NCBI GenBank assembly: GCA_023954045.1
Contig: JAMLIR010000011.1
Coordinates: forward strand, 62,001 to 126,000
Direction: 5' to 3'
Source: Burkholderiaceae bacterium
Lineage (GTDB): Bacteria > Pseudomonadota > Gammaproteobacteria > Burkholderiales > Burkholderiaceae_E
DNA: 64,000 nt
Each line of letters starts with the position of its first letter. The first letter of the stretch is position 1. Positions 7,723 through 16,504 of the stretch are shown piece after piece. Made by a program: the position numbers and the translations under genes. A model generated the notes under the pieces. It had not been told where the DNA came from. It did not search any database and saw only the letters and a program-made list of their open reading frames with translations.

Positions 7723-8991
7723 TCAGGCGCCGACGAGCGCCCGCAGCGCACCCAGCGCGACGGCGATCGCGACCACCGCGAGCGGTGGCCAGCGCAGGCG
7801 CATCAGCAGGACGACGAGGATCGCCGCGACGATCGCGTCGGCCGCCGAGCGCAGCGCCGCGGTCGAAACCGGGTCGATCAGCGCGGCCAGCAGCACGCCG
7901 ACCACGCCCGCATTGACGCCCGCGACCGCCGAGCGCAGCGCGGCGCGCTGGCGCAGCCGCTCCCAGAACGGCAGCGCGCCGACCAGCACCAGGATGCCTG
8001 GCAGGAACACGGCAACGAGGCAGGCACCCGCGCCGAGCCACGCGCCCTGGACGCCCGCCGCCGCCAAGCCGGCCTGCCCGACAGCGGCCTGCCCCGCACT
8101 CCCCCCCGCGCCGGCGATCACCGCGCCGAGGTAGGCGGCGAACGTGAACAACGGGCCCGGCACCGCCTGCGCGGCCCCGTAGCCGGCGAGGAACGTCGAC
8201 TCGGAGACCCATCCGGGTTCGACAACGCTCGCCTGCAGCAGCGGCAGCACGACGTGACCGCCGCCGAAGACCAGCGCGCCGGCGCGGTAGAAGGCTTCGA
8301 AGAGCCGCAGCGCAGGGTTCCCCGAAACGCTCGCTGCGAGCGGCAGGGCCGCGAGCAACGCAACGAACAGCGCCAGGGCCAGCACGCCCGATCGGCGGCC
8401 GACGGGATACTCGTCGCCGCCCCCGAGCGCGATCGGCGCGCTCACGAGCAGGCGCGCGCCGACGAGCGCACAGGCTGCGAGCGCCAGCAACTGGGCTGCC
8501 GCGCCGGGCACGGCCAACGCCACCGCCGCGGCCAGAAGCGCGAGCACTCGGCGCGGCCAGTCCGGCAGCAGCGACCTCGCCATCGACCACACCGCCTGGG
8601 CGACCACCGCGACCGCGACGATCTTCAGCGAATGCACGATCGCGGCGAATAGCGCGCCGTTGCCGCCTTCGCGCGCGAAGCCGAGCGCAAACAGCGCCAG
8701 CAGCAGTGCCGAAGGCAGCGTGAACCCCAGCCATGCAGCGATCGCGCCCGGCCACCCCGCACGGCGCAGCCCGAGCGCGAAGCCGACCTGGCTGCTGGCC
8801 GGCCCGGGAAGGAACTGGCACAGCGCGACGAGGTCCGCGTAGTCGTGCTCGTCGAGCCAGCGGCGGCGCTCGACGAACTCGCGTCGGAAATAGCCCAGGT
8901 GCGCGACCGGCCCCCCGAACGAGGTGAGGCCCAGCCTCAGGAACGCCCCGAAGACCTCGCGCGGGCTGCCGGCTCTCGAGCTCTCTCGCAT
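7723..8991 (-). CDS. chrA: Chromate transporter, ChrA family
   Basis: Membrane protein of 422 residues from the ATG at 8991, made of two homologous halves as in long-chain CHR proteins. The first half has FLRLGLTSFGGPVAHLGYF and FLPGPASSQVGFALG; the second has FYRAGALVFGGGHVVLPLL and GYGAAQAVPGPLFTFAAYLG. These FGGP and PGP motifs are the family hallmarks. Characterised members export chromate by the proton gradient. No chrB or other metal-resistance gene is adjacent, so a housekeeping anion role is possible. An upstream extension to 9048 is open but would run into the divergent promoter; TATCGT lies seven bases before the chosen ATG. Confidence 0.9.
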   Translation of the reverse strand: MRESSRAGSPREVFGAFLRLGLTSFGGPVAHLGYFRREFVERRRWLDEHDYADLVALCQFLPGPASSQVGFALGLRRAGWPGAIAAWLGFTLPSALLLALFALGFAREGGNGALFAAIVHSLKIVAVAVVAQAVWSMARSLLPDWPRRVLALLAAAVALAVPGAAAQLLALAACALVGARLLVSAPIALGGGDEYPVGRRSGVLALALFVALLAALPLAASVSGNPALRLFEAFYRAGALVFGGGHVVLPLLQASVVEPGWVSESTFLAGYGAAQAVPGPLFTFAAYLGAVIAGAGGSAGQAAVGQAGLAAAGVQGAWLGAGACLVAVFLPGILVLVGALPFWERLRQRAALRSAVAGVNAGVVGVLLAALIDPVSTAALRSAADAIVAAILVVLLMRLRWPPLAVVAIAVALGALRALVGA

Positions 8992-8998
8992 CCGCGCG

Positions 8999-9004
8999 AC
9001 GATA
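8999..9004 (-). promoter_or_regulatory. -10-like TATCGT seven bases before the chrA start
   Basis: The minus-strand hexamer TATCGT matches four of six consensus positions, and seven bases separate it from the chrA ATG at 8991. No Shine-Dalgarno sequence is present. It is one of several such arrangements in the window. Confidence 0.3.
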
Positions 9005-9116
9005 CCGCATCGAACCGGCCGCCGCGTCCCGCGTGCCGCCTGCGGCACCGGCCGAACGGCAGGCTGCGGATCGGACGGTATCCTGTCGGCTTCGCGACTC
9101 CCCCCGGATTGGCCCG

Positions 9117-10097
9117 ATGCGCCTGATTCGCCTGATGCGCCCGCCCGTGTTCGCCGACGTCCAGGCCGCCGCCGAACGGCTGCGCGGCCACGCCCATCAC
9201 ACGCCGGTGCTGCGTTCAGCGACCGCCGACGCGCGCGCTGGCGCCGCGCTCTTCTTCAAGTGCGAGAACTTCCAGCGGATGGGCGCGTTCAAGTTCCGCG
9301 GTGCCTTCAACGCAATCGCGAAACTGTCGCCCGCGCAGCAGCGGGCCGGCGTGATCGCGTTCTCGTCGGGCAACCACGCGCAGGCGATCGCGCTCGCGGC
9401 GCGCGAGCTCGGCGTCGCCGCGACGATCGTGATGCCCACCGACGCCCCCGCGGCGAAGCTGGCCGCGACCCGTGACTACGGCGGCGAGATCGTCGCCTAC
9501 GACCGCTTCTCGGAAGATCGCGAGGCGCTGACACGGCGCATCGCCGAGGAGCGCGGCCTGACGATCATCCCGCCGTACGACCATGCCGACGTCATCGCCG
9601 GCCAGGGCACCGCCGCGCTCGAGCTCTTCGAGGAGGTCGGCGCACTCGACGCGCTGTTCGTCTGCCTCGGAGGCGGCGGATTGCTCGCCGGCTGTGCGCT
9701 CGCGGCCGGTGCGCTCGCGCCCGACTGCGCGGTCTTCGGCGTCGAACCCGAGGCCGGCGACGACGGCCGCCAGTCGCTGCGGGCCGGCCGCATCGTCACG
9801 ATCGCCGTGCCGAAGACGATCGCCGACGGGGCGATGACGACGCACCTGGGCGAATTGACCTTCCCGATCATCCGCGAGCGGGTCCGCGACGTCCTGACGG
9901 TGACCGACGAGCAGCTGGTCGCCGTGATGCGCTTCTTCGCCGAGCGGATGAAGATGGTCGTCGAGCCGACCGGCTGTCTCGCGGCGGCCGGCGCGTTCGC
10001 GTCGGCGCCGCAGTGGCGCGGGCGGCGCGTCGGCGTGATCGTCAGCGGCGGCAACGTCGACCTGGCCGCCTGCGCGGGCTGGATCGGCGCGCGCTGA
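9117..10097 (+). CDS. Threonine/serine dehydratase (PLP fold type II)
   Basis: Pyridoxal-phosphate enzyme of 326 residues resembling the short threonine dehydratases and serine racemases that lack a C-terminal regulatory ACT-like domain. The Schiff-base lysine is in GAFKFRGAFNAI, the PLP phosphate loop is the GGGGLLAGC stretch, and FSSGNHAQAIAL matches the asparagine loop that contacts the ring. Likely reaction: L-threonine (or serine) to 2-oxobutyrate (or pyruvate) plus ammonia. The ATG at 9117 is preferred over the upstream 9033 start because family members begin just before the VFADVQAAAERL helix; ATG 9135 is also possible. It is divergent from chrA, with TATCCT at 9079-9084 as a possible -10. 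Confidence 0.88.
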   Translation: MRLIRLMRPPVFADVQAAAERLRGHAHHTPVLRSATADARAGAALFFKCENFQRMGAFKFRGAFNAIAKLSPAQQRAGVIAFSSGNHAQAIALAARELGVAATIVMPTDAPAAKLAATRDYGGEIVAYDRFSEDREALTRRIAEERGLTIIPPYDHADVIAGQGTAALELFEEVGALDALFVCLGGGGLLAGCALAAGALAPDCAVFGVEPEAGDDGRQSLRAGRIVTIAVPKTIADGAMTTHLGELTFPIIRERVRDVLTVTDEQLVAVMRFFAERMKMVVEPTGCLAAAGAFASAPQWRGRRVGVIVSGGNVDLAACAGWIGAR

Positions 10098-10148
10098 GGC
10101 GCGCCATCGCGATCACGGCACAGGCGCAGACCACGCCAGGCGCGTCGC

Positions 10149-12725
10149 TCAGGCGGCAGCGTCGCGCGCCCGCGCCGTCCTGCGCCCCTGCCCCCACCAG
10201 ACCAGCCCGACCAGCAGCAGCGCCGGCAGGTAGACCCAGTGCGCCGACGGGCGCTCGGTCGGGACCAGCACGCCGCCGATCTGCCACCCCGGTTCGAAGC
10301 CCGACTTCTTCGCGCGGCTGCCGAAGCGCACGTTGCCCACCTGCACCTGGTCGCCGAGCGCGACGACCGTCAGCCCCGCATCCTGCAGCCGCTTGCGGCC
10401 GTCGCCGGGCGCGCCGAGCTGCACGCCGACGGTCTTGCGGATCTCCTCGCCTTCGATGTTGGTGCCTTCGATGATCATCGCCAGCCGCTCGTCCTCGCCG
10501 AGCTGCCGGGCCACCTCGAAGATTTTCGCGGGCGGCACCTCGGCATACGGAGCCGCGATCCGGTCCATGAAGAAGTCGGGTCGGAACAGCGCGAACGAGG
10601 CCAGCAGCAGCAGCACGACCTCCCACCAGCGACAGCGCTCGCGGAACCAGGCCATGGAGGCCGCGGCGAACGCCAGCGACGCGACGGTGGACGCGACTGC
10701 CACGCTCGCGAGCTCGAACCAGCCGCTGACGTCGATCAGCAGCAACGCCGGGTTGAAGATGAAGACGAACGGCAGCACCACGGTTCGCAGCGCGTAGACC
10801 GAGCCCTGCAGGCCGGTGCGGATCGGGTCCTCGCCGGAGATCGCCGCCGCTGCGAACGACGCGAGGCCGACCGGTGGCGTGATGTCGCCCATGATGCCGA
10901 AGTAGAAGACGAACAGGTGCACCGCGACGAGCGGAATGATCAACCCGCTCTGGGCCCCCAGCTCGACGATCACCGGCGCCATCAGCGACGCGACCAGGAT
11001 GTAGTTGGCCGTGGTCGGCACGCCGAGGCCCAGCACCAGGCAGACGAACGCGGTGAACAGCAGCATCACGATCACGTTGCCCTGCGAGACGACCTCGACG
11101 AAGTCGGTCATCCGGAAGCCCAGGCCGGTCAGCGTGATGCCGCCGACGATGATGCCCGCCGTCGCCGTCGCGATGCCGATGCCGATCATGTTGCGCGCGC
11201 CGTCGTTCAGTCCCTGCACGACCTCGTCGAAGCCCTTGCGCCACGCGCCGTCCATCCCGGCACCGCGAAACAGCGCGATCAGCGGGCGCTGCGTCAGCAT
11301 CAGCGTCACCAGCGTGACGGTCGCCCAGAACGCGCTCAGCGCCGGGCTCATCTCCTCGATCATCAGGCACCAGATCAGGACGCCGATCGGGATCAGGAAA
11401 TGCAGCCCGGCCCGCACCGTCGGCCAGGTGTCGGGCAGCACCGGGTTGTCGATGTCGATTTCCTGCGGCAGGTCCGGGTGGCGGCTCGCCACGCGCAGCA
11501 GCACGACGTGCAGCGCGAGCAGCAGCGCCGCGAGCACCCACGGCGCGGCCGCGCCGAGCAGCGCCTGCGCGCCGATCGCGATCCAGTAGACGAGGCCGCA
11601 GACGGCGATCGTGCCCGAGACGCCCAGCGCCCAGCCGATCGCCTTCTCGCGCAGGCTGCGCGGGCGCTGCGAGGCGCTCGCGCGCAGCCCCATCTTCAGC
11701 GCCTCGAGGTGCACGATGTAGAAGAGCGAGATGTACGAGATCGCCGCCGGCAGGAACGCGTGCCGGACGATGTCGCTGTAGGGAATGCCGACGTACTCGA
11801 CCATCAGGAACGCCGCCGCGCCCATCACCGGCGGCATGATCTGCCCGTTGACCGACGACGCGGTCTCGATCGCGCCGGCCTTGATGCCGCCGTAGCCGGC
11901 CTTCTTCATCAGCGGGATCGTGAAGATGCCGCCCGACACCACATTGGACACCGAGGAGCCGGAAATCAGGCCGTTGAGCGCCGAGGAGACCACCGCCACC
12001 TTGGCCGGGCCGCCGCGCAGGTGGCCGAGCATCGCGAACGACACCTGCATCATGTAGTTGCCGGCGCCGGCGCGATCGAGCAGCGAGCCGAACAGCACGT
12101 AGATGAAGATGAACGTCACCGACACGCCGAGCGCGACGCCGTAGACGCCCTCGGTCGTGAGCCACATGTGCGAGAGCATCCGCTCGAGCGAGGCGCCCTT
12201 GTGCGAGACGACGTCGGGCAGGTGCGGGCCGAGGAAGACGTAGCCGATGAACACCAGCGCCAGCACCGCCATCGGCGCGCCGACCGCGCGGCGCGTCGCC
12301 TCGAGCAGCAGCAGCATGCCGATCGTGGCGACGACGATGTCCATTGCGATCGGCACGCCGGGCCGCGTCGCGAGCTGGTTGTAGAACAGCAGCAGGTACG
12401 CGCCGGCGAAGGCGCCGACCAGCGCGAACGCCCAGTCCAGCAGCGGCACGCGGTCGCGCACGGCGGGCCGCCGCGAACCCGGGTACGCGAGAAACGCGAG
12501 GAACAGCGCGAGGCCCAGGTGCAGCGCGCGCGCCTCGGTGTCGTTCAGCAGCCCGAGGCCGAGCGAGAACGGCAGCGGCGACGCGTACCAGAGCTGGAAT
12601 GCCGACCAGGCGAGCGCCACCGCGGTGATGATCGCCCCGGAGACGCCCGACGCGGCGCGGCCACCGGTATCGGCGTCGGCGACGAGTTGCTGGAGTTCGG
12701 CCGACGGCTTGCCGGTCTCGCTCAT
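10149..12725 (-). CDS. TRAP transporter permease, fused DctQ-DctM type (TAXI family)
   Basis: Inner-membrane permease of 858 residues that fuses the small and large TRAP subunits, the arrangement typical of TAXI systems. The N-terminal third holds the small-subunit-like helices; the middle has large-subunit signatures such as ALNGLISGSSVSNVVSGG, IKAGAIETASSVNGQIMPPVMGAAAF and GLGVPTTANYILVASLMAPV. The last 170 or so residues form a DUF3394-like region, including VRFGSRAKKSGFEPGWQI, which looks PDZ-like, followed by a final hydrophobic helix. It imports an organic acid by ion gradient with the binding protein encoded just upstream. The ATG at 12725 is preferred over the GTG at 12752. A terminator hairpin separates the two genes. 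Confidence 0.92.
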   Translation of the reverse strand: MSETGKPSAELQQLVADADTGGRAASGVSGAIITAVALAWSAFQLWYASPLPFSLGLGLLNDTEARALHLGLALFLAFLAYPGSRRPAVRDRVPLLDWAFALVGAFAGAYLLLFYNQLATRPGVPIAMDIVVATIGMLLLLEATRRAVGAPMAVLALVFIGYVFLGPHLPDVVSHKGASLERMLSHMWLTTEGVYGVALGVSVTFIFIYVLFGSLLDRAGAGNYMMQVSFAMLGHLRGGPAKVAVVSSALNGLISGSSVSNVVSGGIFTIPLMKKAGYGGIKAGAIETASSVNGQIMPPVMGAAAFLMVEYVGIPYSDIVRHAFLPAAISYISLFYIVHLEALKMGLRASASQRPRSLREKAIGWALGVSGTIAVCGLVYWIAIGAQALLGAAAPWVLAALLLALHVVLLRVASRHPDLPQEIDIDNPVLPDTWPTVRAGLHFLIPIGVLIWCLMIEEMSPALSAFWATVTLVTLMLTQRPLIALFRGAGMDGAWRKGFDEVVQGLNDGARNMIGIGIATATAGIIVGGITLTGLGFRMTDFVEVVSQGNVIVMLLFTAFVCLVLGLGVPTTANYILVASLMAPVIVELGAQSGLIIPLVAVHLFVFYFGIMGDITPPVGLASFAAAAISGEDPIRTGLQGSVYALRTVVLPFVFIFNPALLLIDVSGWFELASVAVASTVASLAFAAASMAWFRERCRWWEVVLLLLASFALFRPDFFMDRIAAPYAEVPPAKIFEVARQLGEDERLAMIIEGTNIEGEEIRKTVGVQLGAPGDGRKRLQDAGLTVVALGDQVQVGNVRFGSRAKKSGFEPGWQIGGVLVPTERPSAHWVYLPALLLVGLVWWGQGRRTARARDAAA

Positions 12726-12753
12726 GCGGATCTCCGGTTCGGTGGCGCGCACG

Positions 12754-12776
12754 AAAAAGCGGGCGCTGGGCCCGCT
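12754..12776 (-). terminator. Intrinsic terminator/attenuator between TAXI binding protein and permease
   Basis: On the minus strand AGCGGGC (12776-12770), loop CCAGC, GCCCGCT, and a run of five T. The stem starts 25 bases after the binding-protein stop and ends about 30 bases before the permease start. It would let only part of the transcription continue into the permease, keeping the binding protein in excess. Confidence 0.75.
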
Positions 12777-12801
12777 TCTTCGCTGGCTCGGAGACGGGTG
12801 C

Positions 12802-13788
12802 CTACTTCACCCAGCCCTTCTCGCGGTAGTAGCGCAGCGCACCCTCGTGCAGCGGTGCCGACAGGCCGTCCTTGACCATGTTCTGCGGCGTGAGGCTGGC
12901 GAGCGCCGGATGCAGCTTCTTGAACTCGTCGAAGTTGTCGAACACCGCCTTGACGACCTGGTAGACGGTGTCGGCCGGCACCTTCGCCGACGTGACCACC
13001 GTCGCGAGCACGCCGTAGGTCTGCGTGGGCTGCGGGTTGCCGGGGTACAGGCCGGCCGGGATCGTCGCCTTCGCGTAGTACGGCTTGTCGGCCACCAGCT
13101 TGTCGACCGCCGGGCCGGTCAGCGAGACCAGCTTCGCGCCACAGGTCGTCGTCGGATCCTGGATGTTCGCCGACGGGTGGCCGACCGCGTAGAAGAAGCC
13201 GTCGATCTTGCCGTCGCACAGCGCCGGGCCGTGCTCGTCGGCCTTCAGCTCGGAGGCCAGGCCGAAGTCGCCCATCTTCCAGCCGAGCGCGCCGAGCAGC
13301 TCCTCCATCGACGAGCGCGTGCCGGAGCCCGGATTGCCGACGTTGAAGCGCTTGCCCCTGAAGTCGGTGAAGCTCTGCACGTTGGCTTCCTTGCGCGCCA
13401 CCACCGTGAACGGCTCGGGGTGCACCGAGAACACCGCCCGCTCGTCGGACCAGGCGCCGGCGTCCTTGAACTGCCCGACGCCCTTGACCGCGTTGTACTG
13501 GACGTCGGATTGCGCGAAGCCGAGGTCGAGCTCGCCCGCCTTGATCGTGTTGACGTTGAACACCGAGCCGCCGGTCGACTCGACCGAGCAGCGAATGCCA
13601 TGTTTGGCGCGGTCCTTGTTGACCAGCCTGCAGATCGCGCCACCGGCCGCGTAGTAGACCCCGGTGACGCCGCCGGTGCCGATGGTGATGAATTTCGACT
13701 GCGCCGCCACCGGCGCCGTGAACGCGGCCGCCGACAGCGCGGCACCGACGATCGCGGCGAGGCGCGCGGCTCGGATGGTCTTCTTCAT
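12802..13788 (-). CDS. TAXI family TRAP transporter solute-binding subunit
   Basis: Periplasmic substrate-binding protein of 328 residues. It begins [18 protein letters not shown], a Sec signal peptide that probably ends after APVAAQ. The mature start [25 protein letters not shown] is the hallmark of TAXI (TRAP-associated extracytoplasmic immunogenic) proteins, and [11 protein letters not shown] resembles the family ligand-binding segment. Characterised TAXI systems take up dicarboxylates such as glutamate or 2-oxoglutarate; the ligand here is unknown. The start at 13788 is set by the signal peptide. It lies upstream of the fused permease, separated by an intrinsic terminator, and has its own promoter candidate at 13828-13855. 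Confidence 0.92.
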   Translation of the reverse strand: MKKTIRAARLAAIVGAALSAAAFTAPVAAQSKFITIGTGGVTGVYYAAGGAICRLVNKDRAKHGIRCSVESTGGSVFNVNTIKAGELDLGFAQSDVQYNAVKGVGQFKDAGAWSDERAVFSVHPEPFTVVARKEANVQSFTDFRGKRFNVGNPGSGTRSSMEELLGALGWKMGDFGLASELKADEHGPALCDGKIDGFFYAVGHPSANIQDPTTTCGAKLVSLTGPAVDKLVADKPYYAKATIPAGLYPGNPQPTQTYGVLATVVTSAKVPADTVYQVVKAVFDNFDEFKKLHPALASLTPQNMVKDGLSAPLHEGALRYYREKGWVK

Positions 13789-13827
13789 GCGGAGGGCTCC
13801 CTGTCTTTGCCTTGTTGGAACCGGCTC

Positions 13828-13855
13828 ATTATGCCGATCGCGCTGCCCGAGGCAA
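13828..13855 (-). promoter_or_regulatory. Probable sigma70 promoter of the TAXI transporter
   Basis: Minus strand: TTGCCT (13855-13850), 16-base spacer, CATAAT (13833-13828). The -10 matches five of six and the -35 four of six positions. Predicted start near 13821 gives a leader of about 33 bases. It lies after the stop of the upstream aminotransferase gene. Confidence 0.5.
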
Positions 13856-13915
13856 GTCGGGAAAGCGTGGCTCGCCCGCGCGACGCGCGCGCGCGCCGGT
13901 CGGCCTCGACGCCGC

Positions 13916-15259
13916 TCAGCGCGGCGCACCCGCCAGCGCCGCGATCGACGCGTCGACGGCCTCGCCGAGCCGTTCGACGATCTGCTCGACCTCCTGGGGC
14001 GCGACGATGAATGGCGGCGCCAGCAACACGTGGTCGCCCAGGCGTCCGTCGATCGTGCCGCCCATCGGGTAGACCATCAGGCCGCGCGCCATCGACTCCT
14101 GCCTGATGCGCGCGTGCAGCTTCAGCGCGGGGTCGAACGGCGTCTTCGCCTCGCGGTCGGCCACCAGTTCGATCGCCATGAACAGGCCGCGGCCACGGAT
14201 GTCGCCGACGTGCGGGTGGGTGCCGAAGCGCTGCACGAGCCCGGCGCGCAGGTCTTCGCCGCGCTGCACGCAGGCATCGAGCAGGCGGTCGCGCCGGATG
14301 ACCCTCTGCACCGCGAGCGCCGCCGAGCACGCGACGGCGTGGCCGAGGTACGTGTGCCCGTGCTGGAAGAAGCCGCTGCCGCGCGCGAACGCGTCGACCA
14401 CGCGCTGCTGCACCAGCACGGCCCCGATCGGCTGGTAGCCGCCCCCGAGCCCCTTGGCGATCGTCATCAGGTCGGGCGCGACGCCCTCCTGCTCGCAGGC
14501 GTGCAGCGTGCCGGTGCGGCCCATGCCGCACATCACCTCGTCGAGGATCAGCAGGATGCCGTGGCGATCGCACAGCTCGCGAACGCCGCGGAAGTAGCCG
14601 GGCACCGGGGTGGGCGCGCCCGACGTGGCCCCGCCGACGGTCTCGGCGACGAAGGCGATCACGCTGCGCGGCCCGAGCCGCTCGATCTCGGCCGCGAGCT
14701 CGGCGACCAGGCGCTGCCCGTAGGCCTCGGGCGTCTCGTCCGCACCGCGGTCACGGTACTCGTAGCACGGCGACACGTGCGCGACGTCGATCAGCAACGG
14801 CGCGAACTGCGCGCGGCGCCAGGCGTTGCCGCCGACGGCCAGCGCCCCGAGCGTGTTGCCGTGGTAGCTCTGGCGGCGCGCGATGAAGTGGCGCCGCTCG
14901 GGCTGGCCGATCTCGACGAAATACTGGCGCGCCATCTTCAGCGCCGCCTCGATCGCCTCGGAACCGCCCGACACGAAGTAGACCTGGCCGATCCCCTGCG
15001 GCGCATCGGCCACCAGCGTCCCGGCCAGTTCCTCGGCGACCTCGGTCGTGAAGAAGCTGGTATGCGTGTACGAGAGCCGGTCGATCTGGGCGTGCATCGC
15101 GGCAACGACGTCGGGATGGCCGTGACCGAGGCACGAGACGGCCGCGCCGCCCGATGCGTCGAGGTAGGCCTTGCCCTCGGCGTCGCGCAGCCACACGCCG
15201 CTGCCCGAGACGGCGACCGGGAACTGGCGTCCGAGCGTGCGGTGGAATACGCGTGTCAT
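13916..15259 (-). CDS. Aspartate aminotransferase family protein (class III, PLP)
   Basis: Fold-type I class III aminotransferase of 447 residues, related to omega-amino acid:pyruvate and 4-aminobutyrate transaminases. Conserved parts are [19 protein letters not shown] near residue 35, [20 protein letters not shown] binding the cofactor phosphate, [13 protein letters not shown] with the ring-nitrogen aspartate, and [16 protein letters not shown] with the Schiff-base lysine. The amino donor cannot be assigned. The gene lies 19 bases after the DUF3108 gene and 127 bases before the TAXI transporter, so a link between import and transamination of an amino acid is possible but unproven. TATCCT ends eight bases before its ATG. 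Confidence 0.88.
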   Translation of the reverse strand: MTRVFHRTLGRQFPVAVSGSGVWLRDAEGKAYLDASGGAAVSCLGHGHPDVVAAMHAQIDRLSYTHTSFFTTEVAEELAGTLVADAPQGIGQVYFVSGGSEAIEAALKMARQYFVEIGQPERRHFIARRQSYHGNTLGALAVGGNAWRRAQFAPLLIDVAHVSPCYEYRDRGADETPEAYGQRLVAELAAEIERLGPRSVIAFVAETVGGATSGAPTPVPGYFRGVRELCDRHGILLILDEVMCGMGRTGTLHACEQEGVAPDLMTIAKGLGGGYQPIGAVLVQQRVVDAFARGSGFFQHGHTYLGHAVACSAALAVQRVIRRDRLLDACVQRGEDLRAGLVQRFGTHPHVGDIRGRGLFMAIELVADREAKTPFDPALKLHARIRQESMARGLMVYPMGGTIDGRLGDHVLLAPPFIVAPQEVEQIVERLGEAVDASIAALAGAPR

Positions 15260-15266
15260 GGCGCGC

Positions 15267-15272
15267 AGGATA
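15267..15272 (-). promoter_or_regulatory. -10-like TATCCT seven bases before the aminotransferase start
   Basis: Minus-strand TATCCT (four of six) with seven bases to the ATG at 15259, located in the short gap behind the DUF3108 stop. It could start a leaderless transcript, or simply be read through from upstream. Confidence 0.25.
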
Positions 15273-15278
15273 GCGTAG

Positions 15279-16448
15279 TCACTGCGTAGCGAGGACCTGG
15301 TCGAGCGCGCGCCCGCTGGGCTCGGTAATGCGCATGCGCACCGGCACGATGCGCGCGTCCAGGGCCAGCCAGACGTCGATCGCCGGATCGTCCTCGCTGC
15401 TGCCGGTGCGGCTCAGGCGCACCGCCTGCACGACGCCGGCGTCGGTCGTCACCGGCTCTTCGCCGAGCACCCGCCAGCCCACGGACTCGACGCTCGAGCT
15501 GCCGAGCATCGGCAGGCGGATCGTGGCGCCGGCCTCGAACAGCGCCGGCCGCGACTGGCGCATCAGTGCCAGCTGCACTGCCGCCGACAGGCGGTCCTGC
15601 ACGCCGGGAGGTGCCTCGCGCTTCACGCCCGAACCGAAGACGACCTCGCCGCGCGCGACGTCGATCGCGGCCGAACGCGGCGGCCGGTCGCCGCGCTGCT
15701 CGCGATAGCTGGACGGCGCGAGTCCTTGCGCCGACACGGTGCCGACGCTGTCCTGCACCAGCGATCCGCGATAGAACCAGGCGATCAGCCCCTTCGCCCG
15801 GCCTTCGCTGTGCAGCCGGTAGCGGTCCGCACCGATGTCGAACGACTGCTCGAGCGTCGCGACCACGTTGCCGTCGGCCGGATCGCCGTAGTGGACGCGA
15901 TAGCGGACCGACCCGGACTGGGGCGCGACGACGATCGGCGGTTCGGGTGTCGGCGCTGCCGCGGCCTCGGCGGCCGGCGGCGCCGCCCCGGGCTCGGCCT
16001 GCCGCGCCGGCGCGGCCTCGGCTTCGCGCCCGGCCGGTGACGCGTCGACCGTCGCCGCCTCGCCTTCCTGGGCCGAGGACGCGGGCACGATCGGCGCCCA
16101 GAACGAATCCGCATCGAACGCGGCTGCGGGCGCCGATGCGGACGCCTCGGCCGTCGCGGCGGGCGCCGCCTCGGGCGCAGCACGTGGTGCCGGGCGCGGT
16201 CTGGTGCGCGGCCGGGGTTTCGGCCTGGGGGGCGGGCTCGCCTTCGCTTCGGCGGCGGGCGGCGCCAGCGTGGGCGGCGGCGCGAACTCGATCAGGCTCA
16301 CCGTGACCGGCGCGGCGGCCGGCACCGACGGCGAGAACCACCCGGACACGCTCGCGCCGCGCAGCACCGCGAGGTGCGCCGCGAGCGACAGCAGCAGGAA
16401 GGCGATGACCGCCGGCGCGCGTCCGGCCGATCGCGCGAGGGCACGCAT
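15279..16448 (-). CDS. DUF3108 domain-containing protein with TonB-like N-terminal layout
   Basis: Protein of 389 residues. Residues 12-28 form one hydrophobic helix (VIAFLLLSLAAHLAVL), followed by about 140 residues rich in proline, alanine and glutamate with repeated Pro-Arg-Pro-like segments. From about residue 170 a folded region begins (SGSVRYRVHYGDPADG...FDIGADRYRLHSEGRAKGLI) that matches DUF3108, found mainly in Betaproteobacteria. The single anchor plus extended proline-rich linker suggests an inner-membrane protein reaching across the periplasm. Function is not established for the family. It is upstream of the aminotransferase and divergent from nothing; the MFS gene precedes it on the same strand 56 bases away. 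Confidence 0.75.
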   Translation of the reverse strand: MRALARSAGRAPAVIAFLLLSLAAHLAVLRGASVSGWFSPSVPAAAPVTVSLIEFAPPPTLAPPAAEAKASPPPRPKPRPRTRPRPAPRAAPEAAPAATAEASASAPAAAFDADSFWAPIVPASSAQEGEAATVDASPAGREAEAAPARQAEPGAAPPAAEAAAAPTPEPPIVVAPQSGSVRYRVHYGDPADGNVVATLEQSFDIGADRYRLHSEGRAKGLIAWFYRGSLVQDSVGTVSAQGLAPSSYREQRGDRPPRSAAIDVARGEVVFGSGVKREAPPGVQDRLSAAVQLALMRQSRPALFEAGATIRLPMLGSSSVESVGWRVLGEEPVTTDAGVVQAVRLSRTGSSEDDPAIDVWLALDARIVPVRMRITEPSGRALDQVLATQ

Positions 16449-16454
16449 CGGCCG

Positions 16455-16460
16455 ATTCTA
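16455..16460 (-). promoter_or_regulatory. -10-like TAGAAT six bases before the DUF3108 gene start
   Basis: Minus-strand TAGAAT (five of six consensus positions), then six bases, then ATG at 16448. There is no Shine-Dalgarno sequence. The spacing equals that of the serA hexamer. Confidence 0.4.
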
Positions 16461-16504
16461 TCCGTCGCTGCCTCGATTCCGCCTGTCGTCCCCGCCAACC
16501 GCGC

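Noticed and set aside
7723-10097. Chromate resistance island
   Set aside because: ChrA stands alone with no chrB, chrF or metal regulator, and neighbouring genes are ordinary metabolic genes.
10239-12875. An 878-codon plus-strand frame opposite the TAXI permease
   Set aside because: Shadow of the real permease frame; low-complexity His/Arg/Glu composition without recognisable motifs.
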